Shown here: in pieces, positions 39,791 to 47,993 of the stretch
How the letters are laid out: each line of letters opens with the position of its first letter
Position numbering within the stretch: position 1 is the stretch's first letter
From: an uncultured Corynebacterium sp.
GTDB lineage: Bacteria; Actinomycetota; Actinomycetes; Mycobacteriales; Mycobacteriaceae
Reading direction: 5' to 3'
NCBI RefSeq assembly: GCF_946221105.1
Contig: NZ_CAMICL010000011.1
Location: forward strand, 1-47,993
DNA: 47,993 bases
The notes under the pieces: generated by a model
The model's input: the letters and a program-made list of their open reading frames with translations, nothing else
Database searches by the model: none
Told to the model about the DNA's origin: nothing
Position numbers and translations under genes: made by a program

Positions 39791-42700
39791 GTGAGCACGC
39801 AAATCACTTCCCGCCACCGCAGCACGTCCATCGCGGCCGCCGCACTCGCCATCGCCACCGTCGCCCCGCTCACCCACGCGGTGGTCTCCCCGGAGTCCAC
39901 CGCCGACGCCGAGGCTGTGACCAACAGCAATCCAGCCGACCCGAAGTGGGCTGCCCCGGCCGGAACGATTGACGCAGACGCGATCAAAAACGGCTACGTC
40001 AACAGCGCCACCGACCTCACCAACGCCGCGAACCTGCTGTCGGGACGCGTCGGCGTGATGGAAACGACCGCCCCGTCGAGCATCTCAGACACCATGGGTC
40101 TCAACGGCGTGACGGTGTTCATGCAGTTCCGTGACAAGGACGGCACGCTTTCGCCCGTCTACGCGGCCCAGTCCCAGAAGCTGGCGGGACAGGCGGCCGG
40201 CGCGTACGCCTTCGACCTCCGCATGCGCGACGCCAAGGGCAACCTGGTCAAGGACAAAAAGGGCAACTACGTCTCCTTCTACGACGCCAACGGCAAGCCC
40301 CACCTGTTCGACGCCTCCGGCGTGGGCAACGGCCAGCAGGCCTACCGCCTGTGGGTGGCGGAGAAAGACCTGGTCAACCCGGAGACCGGCAACCCGTACG
40401 TGTACACCCGCCAATCCGGCGGCATCGTGCCCAACTCCTGGGTCGGCGTGGCGCCGGGATCGGGCCAGTACCCGGCGGACGCGTCCGGCATGTTCCAGCT
40501 GGCCGGCACCAACATGCAGCGCACCGGCATCTTCCTCACCGAAGCGGTGGACCCCGCCAAGAACTACATGTCCGCCCCCAACGTCAAGGTGGACCCGCTC
40601 GGCCCGCTGTCCAACCCGGCAACGACCTTGTCCGTGACGGACACCATTTCCGGCTTCGTGTGGCAGGACACGCTCAAGGGCGACCGCCAGGTTGGCCCGC
40701 CCACCCGCAACACGGGCGACGGCGACACCAACCTCGAGGGCTACAACGTCTTCGCCTCTGTGCTGACTCCGGATGCTCAGAAGCGCGTCGAGGCGATCGA
40801 AAACGACTCCAAGATCACGCAGGCGCAGCGCGCCGGCGCGATCCAGGCCATGCTCAAGGACATGCGCGCGGCAGGCACAGAGCCGATCGCGGTGACAGTG
40901 ACCGGCAAGACCGATGCGAACGGCCAGTACACCCTGCGCACCGGTTACAAGGACCTCACCGGCAACTCGCGCATGTACATGTGGGTCACGGACCCGAACG
41001 GCCAGCAGGTGAACGCCTACTCGCCGTTCCCCACCCCCGTGTTCCAGAAGTACAACGACAACGCAAGCGAAGCTCCCCATCCGGCCGCGGCAATTGTGCC
41101 GGGCATGAACCCGGCGCCCGACAACTTCTACAACTTCGGCTTCGCGGTCCTGCCCTACGGCCCGGTGAAGCTGGACATCCCCAACTACGACCAGCTGCTC
41201 AACCCCGCGCCGCTGGGCGGCACCGCGAAACTCAACGTCACCGGCACCCTCCCGCCGATACAGGGCAACCGCATTGTCTGGCGCAATGAAACCACCGGCA
41301 AGGTGGTCAAGGAATGCCCGGTGTCCTCCCTCGCCGACGCAAACGCGTGCACCTTCCCGGTGTCCTCGGACCCGTCTGCGGCCGCCGGCACCGTGTACTC
41401 CGCGACGCTGTACAGCGGCGTCGACGATCTGCTCGCCTCCGACTCCTTCATTGTCGCCCAGGGCCAGAACGCGGTGAGCCAACCGGCCTACACCGCCAAG
41501 GAAACCTTCCCTGGCAGCGCCGTCACGCTGAATCAGACGGACACGTCGGTCCCGGCTGGCACGAAGTTCACGTACGGCACGCCTGTCGACGCCTCCGGAA
41601 ACCCCGTTTCCGGCTGGACCACGCAGCCCGCGTCGGACGCGGGGACCGGCGGGTTCACCGCCACCCCGCCGGCGGGCGCCAAGCCGGGCGAGTACAAGAT
41701 CCCCGTGCAGGTGGTCTACCCGGACGGCTCCCAGGAGACGGTCTACGCCGCCGTCACGGTCAAGCCGACCCCGCAAGCGGACACGTTCACCCCGCAGGGC
41801 CAGACCACCGAGGCTGTCGTGGGCACGTCCGTGCCGGAGGCCCGCTCCGCCATCGCCAACGTTGCGGACCTGCCCGGCGATGCTACGTACACCTGGGAGG
41901 AGGCTCCCTCCACCGACAAAGTCGGCGACGTCCCTGCCGTGGTGGTTGTGACCTACCCCGACGGCTCCGTGGACCGCGTGCCGGTGACAGTGCGCATCAC
42001 CCCGGCGCCTACGAAGCCGCTGAACCAGACCAACGACCCGGCCGGCCAGGACCAGACGGTAAACCTGGGCGACACTCCAGTCGCGCGCGCTTCCATCGCC
42101 AACGCCGACGACATGCCGGCAGGCACGTTCTACCGTTTCGAGTCGCCGGTGGACACCTCCACGTCCGGCGACAAGCAGGCCTACGTCATTGTCACCTACC
42201 CCGACGACACCGTGGACCGCGTGCCGGTGACGGTGCACGTGCGCTCCCAGGCGGAGCAGTTCGACCCGTCCGGGACGCAGCAGACGGTGGACAATGGGGC
42301 TGAGGTGGATCCGGAGGCGTCGATAAGCAACGCAGGCGACCTCCCGGAGGGCACCACCTTCGAGTTTGAGAAGGCGCCGGACACCACGACGCCGGGCACC
42401 AAGGATGCCGTTGTGGTGGTGACGTACCCGGACGGCAGCGTGGACAAGGTCCCCGTGAAGGTCACGGTGACGGCGCAAAATGAGCAGTACGACCCGCAGC
42501 CCGCGGTGCAGGTGGTGGACCAGAACACGGAACTCGACCCGGCGCTGTCCCTGCTGCCGAACCAGCAGCTTCCCGACGGCACCCGCATCGAATGGGCCAC
42601 CACCCCGGACACCTCCACGCCTGGCACCAAGGACGGCGTTGTGCGCGTGACGTACCCGGACGGCACCACCGACGAAGTCAAGGTGCAGGTGGAGGTCCGC

Positions 42701-45700
42701 ACCCAGGCGGACCAGTACGCCCCGGCGGCGAAGACGCAGACCGTAGACAACGGCGCCACGCCGAAGGCGGAAGACTCCATCGCAGACGCAGGGTCGCTGC
42801 CGGAGGGCACCAAGATTGCATGGGAGAGCGCGCCCGACACCTCCTCCCCGGGTTCGAAGGACGCCGTCGTGGTGGTCACCTACCCCGACGGCTCCACCGA
42901 GAAGATCCCGGTGAGCGTGGTCGTGCGCACGCAGGCCGACGCGCTTAACCCCGAGGGCCAGGACCGGACCGTGGACAACGGCGGCACGTTGGACCCGAAG
43001 GACTCCATCACCAACGCCGGCGACCTGCCGGAGGGCACCAAGTTCACCTTTGAGACGCAGCCTTCGACCGACAAGCCAGGCACGTACACCACCAACGTCA
43101 TCGTCACCTACCCCGACGGCAGCGTGGACACAGTGCCAGTGAAGGTCACTGTGCGTCCGCTTTCGGACACCACCGACCCGAAGGGCGCCGACATCACCGT
43201 CGACAACGGCCAAGCAGTCACCCCGGAAGACGTGCTGACCAACGAGGCCGACCTGCCGGAAGGCACCACCCTGGCGCTGGAAAACCCCGTGGACACCTCG
43301 AAGCCGGGGCAGCAGCAGGTCACCGTGGTGGTGACGTACCCGGACGGCTCCACCGAAAAGGTCACCAAAACAGTGACGGTGCGCCCGCAGTCGGACACCA
43401 ACACGCCCGAGGGCCAGACCATCGACGTGGTCGAAGGTGCGGAGGCGTACCCCGAGTCGGCGATCACCAACATCGGCGACCTGCCCGCCGGCACCACGTT
43501 CACCTGGGCCACCGAACCTGACACCTCGTCGTCCGGCACCCAGGACGCGGTGGTGCGCGTGACCTACCCGGACGGCTCCACAGAGGACATTCCGGTGCAG
43601 GTCAACGTGACGCCGAAGCCGGCGGAACCGATGAACACGACCAACGAGCCCACCGGCCAAGACGTCACGGTCAAGGCGCAGGACGCGCTCGACGCCCGCG
43701 CCGCCGTGGCGAATGCGGACTCGTTGCCGGCTGGCACGCACTTCGAGTTCGTCGACCCGCCGTCGACGGACACACCCGGCACGTTCGACAACGTCGAGGT
43801 GCGGGTGGTGTACCCGGACGACACAGTCGACACCATCACCGTGACCGTCACCGTCACCCCGCTTGCCGACGACTACGCCCCCACCGCCGCCGACCAAACC
43901 GTGGATAACGGCGCCACCCCGGACGCGGCCGCGTCCATCGGCAACCTTGCGGACCTGCCGGCAGGAACCAAGGTCGAGTGGGACAGCGCCCCCGACACCT
44001 CCACCCCCGGCGACAAGCCCGGCAAGGTGAAGGTGACCTACCCGGACGGCTCCACCGACACCGTCGACGTCACCGTCACCGTGCGCCCGCAGGCCGACAC
44101 CCTCACCCCCGCGCCGAAGGTGCGCACCGTGGAAAACGGCGCCAAGGACCTGCGCCCGGAGGACTCCATCGCGAACACGGACGAGCTGCCCGGCGCCACC
44201 TACACCTGGGAGACGCAGCCGGACACCACCAAACCTGGCGTCCAGGATGTCGCTATCACCGTCACCTACCCGGACGGCTCCTCCGAGGTGGTCGCAACCC
44301 AGATTGTTGTCAGCTCGATTGCGGACGCAAACGAGCCGAAGGCCCAGCCGCAGACGGTGAACAGGGATGCTGCGGTGGACCCGAAGGCGTCGATAAGCAA
44401 CGCAGGCGACCTGCCGGAAGGCACCACCTTCGCCTTCGAATCCCCCGTGGACACCTCGACGTCCGGCACTAAGGACGCAGTGGTGCTGGTGACCTACCCG
44501 GACGGCTCCGTCGACCGCGTTGCCGTCAAGGTCAGCGTGCGCACCGACGAGCAGTACTACGCACCGGCCGGCAGGACCCAGACCGTCAACATCGGCGACG
44601 AGCCGACGCCCGCCGCCTCCATCGTCCACCCGGATTCGCTGCCGGTGGGCACCAAGCTGACCTGGGAGACAGCACCGGACACCTCGAGCGCCGGCGTGAA
44701 AGACGCCGTCGTGCGCGTGGAATACCCGGACGGCACCTCCGAGACCGTCAACGTCAGCGTGAACGTCCGCTCCAACGAGCAGCAGTACACCCCGCACGCG
44801 GGTCTGCAGGTAGTGGATAAGGGCGCAGAACCGGCCGCCGCCGACTCCGTCGACAACGCCGGCGAGCTTCCCGAGGGCACCGAGATCACCTGGGTGACCG
44901 CGCCCGACACCTCCTCGCCCGGCCAGAAGACCGGCGAGGTGCAGGTGACCTACCCCGACGGCACCTCCGAGACCCTCCCGGTCGTGGTGCAGGTGCGCGA
45001 CGACGCCGCGATGCACGAGCCCACCGCCACCGACCAGGTGGTCAACCAGGGCGACTCCGCCGACCCGCGCAACTCCCTGACCGGCGACCTGCCGGAGGGC
45101 ACGAACCTCAGCTGGGAGCAGCCGGTGGACACCTCCACCTCCGGTGTGAAGGACGCCGTAGTGGTGGTGACCTACCCGGACGGCTCCGTGGACCGCGTGC
45201 CGGCGAAGGTCATCGTGCGCACCCACACCGACCAGTACGACGCCGCCGGCCAAGACATCACCGCCGTCGAAGGCGTGGACGCGCCGCCGGCCCGCACCGC
45301 CATCGCCAACGTGGCGGACCTGCCCACCGACGCCACCTACACCTGGTCGGTGGCCCCCGACACCTCCGCCACCGGCGACGTCCCGGCAGTGGTGCTGGTG
45401 ACCTACCCCGACGGCACGGTCGACCGCGTCCCGGTCACCGTCCACGTCGTCGCGGCACCGAAAACCCCGATGAACGAGGAGCACACGCCGAAACCCGCCG
45501 AGCAGACGGTCAACGTCGGCGACAGCGTCGTGCCGCGCACTTCCGTGGACAACGTCTCCGACCTGCCGGCCGGCTCCTACTTCGAGTTCGAGCAGCCGGT
45601 GGACACCTCCACCCCGGGTTCCAAGGACGCCACGGTGATGGTGACCTACCCGGACGGCACCACCGACAAGGTCGACGTCACCGTCGTCGTGCGCTCCCAA

Positions 45701-47993
45701 GCCGACCAGTTCACCCCAGAGGGTCAGCCGCAGAGCACCAACCACGGGCAGGTGCCGGCGGCCACCGGCTCCATCGTCAACGCTGCCGAGCTGCCCGCTG
45801 GCACCACCGTGACCTGGAAGACTGAGCCGGACGTGTCCGCGCCGGGCACCAAGGACGCCGAGGTGCTGGTGACCTACCCGGACGGTTCCAGCGAGACCGT
45901 GAAGGTCAAGGTTGACGTCCGCGAGCAGTCGCAGCAGTTCAACCCGCAGGGCCAGGACCAGTCCGTGAAGGAGGGCGAGGCCCCTGAGGCGTCCGGGTCC
46001 ATCGCCAACCCGGAGCTGCTGCCCGAAGGCACCGACATCACCTGGGAATCCGCACCGGACACCTCCACCCCGGGTGTGAAGGACGCCACCGTGGTGGTGA
46101 CCTACCCGGACGGCACCACCGACAAGGTCAACGTCAAGGTCACTGTCGGCTCCATGGCGGACCAGCACGACCCGGTGGGCCAGGACCAGACCGTCAATAG
46201 CGGCGACGTGCCGCAGGCCGGCAACTCCGTGGCCAACCTCTCCGACCTGCCGGCCGGCACCACAACCGGTTGGGAATCCGCCCCGGACACCTCCACCCCG
46301 GGTGCGAAGGACGCCACGGTGGTGGTGACCTACCCGGACGGCTCCACGGACACCGTCGACGTCACCGTCGACGTTGCAAGCCAGGCCGAGCAGCAGGACC
46401 CGCAGGGCCAGGGCATCCAGGCCGTGGTGGACACACCCGCGCCGAACGCCGCCACGGCAATCGAAAACGCCTCCGACCTGCCGGCCGGCACCACCATCAC
46501 CTGGGACGAGGAGCCCGACACCTCCAAGCCGGGCACCGTCCCTGCGACGGTGGTGGTGACTTACCCGGACAAGACCGAGGACCGCGTGCCGGTCGAGGTC
46601 ACCGTCGTGGAGGCTCCGGCGACGCCGATGAACGAGTCCTACCAGCCCGACACCCGCCCGGTGTTTACGAAGCAGTTTGTGGACGCCCCTGCGGCCGCCA
46701 CCGCCGTCGTCAACGCCGACACCTTCCCGCCGGGCACCCACATCGAGTGGACCGCCGAACCGGACACCTCCGTGCCCGGCGAGCAAACCGTGTCCATCAC
46801 CGTGACGTACCCGGACGGCACGGAGGACGTCGTGGAGACCACCCTCACCGTGGGCCAGTCCTTGGCCACCACGCACACGCCGTTCTGGGACCAGACCCAC
46901 GCTCAGCCTGGCGCGCGTGTGACCCTGCCGCAGGTCGGCGACCGTTCCTTGCCGGCCGGCACCACGTTCACCGTGGACAACCCGGCGTTTGTCATCGCCG
47001 ACGACGGCACGGCCTACTTCACCGTGCCTGCCGACGCGAAGCCCGGCGACGTGTTCACGACCACCGTGACCATCCGCTACCCGGACGGCTCCTACGAGAC
47101 GGAGGAAATCCGTGTCACGGCGGGGATGGCCTACAACCCGAGCTACGGCGATCCTGTCGCCGCGGCGCTCGGCGGCTCCGGCACCGCGCTGCTGACTTTC
47201 GAGGTTGTCCCTGACGTGTCCGAGGCCCACATCACCGCGGCCCACGACCACAACGGGCTGTGGCACATCTCCGATCCGGACGCGCACGGCAACATCACCG
47301 CAGTCGGCCCGACGCTGGAGACGCTGGCGAAGATGTACACCGGCAAGGAGTCGATCGCGGAGCTCGCATCGCTTTTCGACGCCTCCGCCGACGTCACCGT
47401 CACCTACCGCCCGGGCGTCCCTGCCGACGAGGATGTCACCGCACGGTTCACGCTGGTGGCTGTCGACGGCACGCCGATGTCCCAGGTGTCCGACTGGGAC
47501 GGCGACGGCGTGTCCAACGAGGACGAAGTGGCCAAGGGCTCGAACCCGTTCGACCCGGCATCCGTGCCGGCCGGCACCGACACGGAGCCGGAGCAGCCCG
47601 AGCCGGAGCAGCCGAACGGCGGCTACCCGCCGGAAGTCACCGTTACCCCGGGCGGCTCCACCGAGGTCCCCGCACCGACGCTGCCGGACGACACCACCGT
47701 CACCCCGGCACCGGACACCCCAGACTGGGTCGAGGTCAAACCCGACGGCACCGTCGTGATCACCCCGCCGGAAGACACCACCCCGGGCACCTACCCGGTC
47801 GAGGTCGAAATCACCCGCCCCGACAAGGACCCGACCAAGGCCACGATCGACGTCACCGTGACAGAAGGCACGGATGCGGAGCCTGAGCAGCCCGAGCCGG
47901 AGCAGCCGAACGGCGGCTACCCGCCGGAGATCACCGTCACCCCGGGCGGCTCCACCGAGGTCCCCGCACCGACGCTGCCGGACGACACCACCG
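39791..47993 (+). CDS. Giant secreted Rib/YPDG-repeat surface protein (3' end beyond window)
   Basis: The frame runs open from GTG 39791 to the window edge, more than 2,734 codons. Residues 1 to about 36 are a signal peptide (RHRSTSIAAAALAIATVAPLTHA). Residues ~37-570 form a non-repeated head with an SdrD/CNA-B-like part (SGFVWQDTLKGDR...DTNLEGYNVFASVLTP, about 285-330) and a Cys pair near 520. Residues ~570-2440 are some 24 Rib/alpha-like domains. A different domain follows (about 2440-2560), then a calcium-loop-like DWDGDGVSNEDE (from Asp2568). The acidic EPEQPEPEQP linker comes next, then the start of a second repeat type. Such proteins are normally sortase-anchored adhesins; the LPxTG end is not visible. 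It is preceded by its own promoter. Confidence 0.9.
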   Translation, partial: MSTQITSRHRSTSIAAAALAIATVAPLTHAVVSPESTADAEAVTNSNPADPKWAAPAGTIDADAIKNGYVNSATDLTNAANLLSGRVGVMETTAPSSISDTMGLNGVTVFMQFRDKDGTLSPVYAAQSQKLAGQAAGAYAFDLRMRDAKGNLVKDKKGNYVSFYDANGKPHLFDASGVGNGQQAYRLWVAEKDLVNPETGNPYVYTRQSGGIVPNSWVGVAPGSGQYPADASGMFQLAGTNMQRTGIFLTEAVDPAKNYMSAPNVKVDPLGPLSNPATTLSVTDTISGFVWQDTLKGDRQVGPPTRNTGDGDTNLEGYNVFASVLTPDAQKRVEAIENDSKITQAQRAGAIQAMLKDMRAAGTEPIAVTVTGKTDANGQYTLRTGYKDLTGNSRMYMWVTDPNGQQVNAYSPFPTPVFQKYNDNASEAPHPAAAIVPGMNPAPDNFYNFGFAVLPYGPVKLDIPNYDQLLNPAPLGGTAKLNVTGTLPPIQGNRIVWRNETTGKVVKECPVSSLADANACTFPVSSDPSAAAGTVYSATLYSGVDDLLASDSFIVAQGQNAVSQPAYTAKETFPGSAVTLNQTDTSVPAGTKFTYGTPVDASGNPVSGWTTQPASDAGTGGFTATPPAGAKPGEYKIPVQVVYPDGSQETVYAAVTVKPTPQADTFTPQGQTTEAVVGTSVPEARSAIANVADLPGDATYTWEEAPSTDKVGDVPAVVVVTYPDGSVDRVPVTVRITPAPTKPLNQTNDPAGQDQTVNLGDTPVARASIANADDMPAGTFYRFESPVDTSTSGDKQAYVIVTYPDDTVDRVPVTVHVRSQAEQFDPSGTQQTVDNGAEVDPEASISNAGDLPEGTTFEFEKAPDTTTPGTKDAVVVVTYPDGSVDKVPVKVTVTAQNEQYDPQPAVQVVDQNTELDPALSLLPNQQLPDGTRIEWATTPDTSTPGTKDGVVRVTYPDGTTDEVKVQVEVRTQADQYAPAAKTQTVDNGATPKAEDSIADAGSLPEGTKIAWESAPDTSSPGSKDAVVVVTYPDGSTEKIPVSVVVRTQADALNPEGQDRTVDNGGTLDPKDSITNAGDLPEGTKFTFETQPSTDKPGTYTTNVIVTYPDGSVDTVPVKVTVRPLSDTTDPKGADITVDNGQAVTPEDVLTNEADLPEGTTLALENPVDTSKPGQQQVTVVVTYPDGSTEKVTKTVTVRPQSDTNTPEGQTIDVVEGAEAYPESAITNIGDLPAGTTFTWATEPDTSSSGTQDAVVRVTYPDGSTEDIPVQVNVTPKPAEPMNTTNEPTGQDVTVKAQDALDARAAVANADSLPAGTHFEFVDPPSTDTPGTFDNVEVRVVYPDDTVDTITVTVTVTPLADDYAPTAADQTVDNGATPDAAASIGNLADLPAGTKVEWDSAPDTSTPGDKPGKVKVTYPDGSTDTVDVTVTVRPQADTLTPAPKVRTVENGAKDLRPEDSIANTDELPGATYTWETQPDTTKPGVQDVAITVTYPDGSSEVVATQIVVSSIADANEPKAQPQTVNRDAAVDPKASISNAGDLPEGTTFAFESPVDTSTSGTKDAVVLVTYPDGSVDRVAVKVSVRTDEQYYAPAGRTQTVNIGDEPTPAASIVHPDSLPVGTKLTWETAPDTSSAGVKDAVVRVEYPDGTSETVNVSVNVRSNEQQYTPHAGLQVVDKGAEPAAADSVDNAGELPEGTEITWVTAPDTSSPGQKTGEVQVTYPDGTSETLPVVVQVRDDAAMHEPTATDQVVNQGDSADPRNSLTGDLPEGTNLSWEQPVDTSTSGVKDAVVVVTYPDGSVDRVPAKVIVRTHTDQYDAAGQDITAVEGVDAPPARTAIANVADLPTDATYTWSVAPDTSATGDVPAVVLVTYPDGTVDRVPVTVHVVAAPKTPMNEEHTPKPAEQTVNVGDSVVPRTSVDNVSDLPAGSYFEFEQPVDTSTPGSKDATVMVTYPDGTTDKVDVTVVVRSQADQFTPEGQPQSTNHGQVPAATGSIVNAAELPAGTTVTWKTEPDVSAPGTKDAEVLVTYPDGSSETVKVKVDVREQSQQFNPQGQDQSVKEGEAPEASGSIANPELLPEGTDITWESAPDTSTPGVKDATVVVTYPDGTTDKVNVKVTVGSMADQHDPVGQDQTVNSGDVPQAGNSVANLSDLPAGTTTGWESAPDTSTPGAKDATVVVTYPDGSTDTVDVTVDVASQAEQQDPQGQGIQAVVDTPAPNAATAIENASDLPAGTTITWDEEPDTSKPGTVPATVVVTYPDKTEDRVPVEVTVVEAPATPMNESYQPDTRPVFTKQFVDAPAAATAVVNADTFPPGTHIEWTAEPDTSVPGEQTVSITVTYPDGTEDVVETTLTVGQSLATTHTPFWDQTHAQPGARVTLPQVGDRSLPAGTTFTVDNPAFVIADDGTAYFTVPADAKPGDVFTTTVTIRYPDGSYETEEIRVTAGMAYNPSYGDPVAAALGGSGTALLTFEVVPDVSEAHITAAHDHNGLWHISDPDAHGNITAVGPTLETLAKMYTGKESIAELASLFDASADVTVTYRPGVPADEDVTARFTLVAVDGTPMSQVSDWDGDGVSNEDEVAKGSNPFDPASVPAGTDTEPEQPEPEQPNGGYPPEVTVTPGGSTEVPAPTLPDDTTVTPAPDTPDWVEVKPDGTVVITPPEDTTPGTYPVEVEITRPDKDPTKATIDVTVTEGTDAEPEQPEPEQPNGGYPPEITVTPGGSTEVPAPTLPDDTT
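41500..47110 (+). repeat. Tandem Rib/YPDG domain repeats (~24 copies)
   Basis: Units of 225-246 nt (75-82 residues), each ending V.VTYPDGS.D.V.V.V. YPD motifs fall near 41716, 41951, 42191, 42421, 42651, 42878, 43105, 43331, 43561, 43809, 44035, 44263, 44490, 44719, 44945, 45169, 45401, 45642, 45869, 46096, 46326, 46558, 46803 and 47082. Units at 42191 and 43809 have YPDD and 46558 has YPDK. Shared parts are TVxNG, DLPxGTxF and PDTSxPGxKDA. Copies differ at the DNA level, so the array is old or diversified. Confidence 0.9.
47591..47993 (+). repeat. Second, near-identical 98-residue repeat (one copy plus part)
   Basis: EPEQPEPEQPNGGYPPE followed by a TVTPGGSTEVPAPTLPDDTT domain recurs after 294 nt (47591 and 47885). 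The overlapping 100 or so bases are almost identical, so this array is young compared with the Rib array. It continues past the window edge, so copy number is unknown. Confidence 0.85.

Noticed and set aside
41500..47110. Regularly spaced repeats resembling a CRISPR-like array
   Set aside because: The 225-246 nt period stays in one reading frame and encodes Rib/YPDG domains. There are no short identical repeats with unique spacers.
40085..47287. A 2,400-codon open frame on the minus strand opposite the surface protein gene
   Set aside because: It mirrors the plus-strand repeats and is rich in Val, Gly, Arg and His, as expected from the complement of GC-biased codons. The plus strand has a signal peptide, RBS, promoter and recognisable Rib domains.

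Overview
The window is a 48 kb piece of a high-GC actinobacterial chromosome, most likely Corynebacterium. This rests on gene order recalled for that genus (hemW-hrcA-dnaJ-rsmE-phoH-ybeY; aecD-brnQ followed by a luciferase-like monooxygenase; lepA, rpsT and holA close together), on TANNNT -10 boxes placed 7 nt before start codons (leaderless transcripts), and on a truncated HNH protein of corynebacterial style. Species cannot be read from the sequence. No tRNA, rRNA, CRISPR array, IS element or prophage was seen.

Layout. 1-680: C-terminal part of an HNH endonuclease-like protein. 739-2664 (-): butanediol dehydrogenase and pyridoxal kinase pair. 2723-10292 (-): a tight eight-gene housekeeping operon, in transcription order a conserved unknown gene, hemW, hrcA, dnaJ, rsmE, phoH, ybeY and a CBS/HlyC membrane protein. 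10380-14407: divergent acyl-CoA ligase and malQ. 14404-17945 (-): small membrane proteins, a cell-anchored trypsin-like protease and an M3 dipeptidase. 17978-21293: a serine-less carboxylesterase-like protein, a lipoprotein and an ABC exporter. 21290-21932 (-): a VapBC-type toxin-antitoxin pair. 22026-25683: aecD, brnQ and a flavin monooxygenase. 25761-31899: GntR regulator, a peptide/nickel-type ABC importer (lipoprotein, two permeases, fused double ATPase) and ribokinase. 32059-36934: a DUF559-like protein, lepA, a CPBP protease, an orphan PemK/MazF-like protein and rpsT. 37025-39578: a secreted esterase, a LysE/RhtB exporter and holA. From 39791 to the window end runs one giant secreted repeat protein of more than 2,734 residues with about 24 Rib/YPDG-type domains, open at the right edge.

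How it is built. Genes are packed very tightly. Operon neighbours overlap by ATGA/GTGA or are separated by 9-11 nt. Convergent neighbours often end on one shared CTAG, and new transcription units often start directly at the previous stop codon through a -10 box and a leaderless start.

The most unusual signal is not a gene. It is an 11-mer, CGTCGATANGC, found 17 times (13 on +, 4 on -), always inside coding sequence and often at the cost of rare codons. About 0.1 copy would be expected by base composition. It looks like a chromosome-wide DNA signal of unknown role. A 40-bp dispersed repeat containing it occurs in hrcA and in the esterase-like gene. All counts were made by eye.
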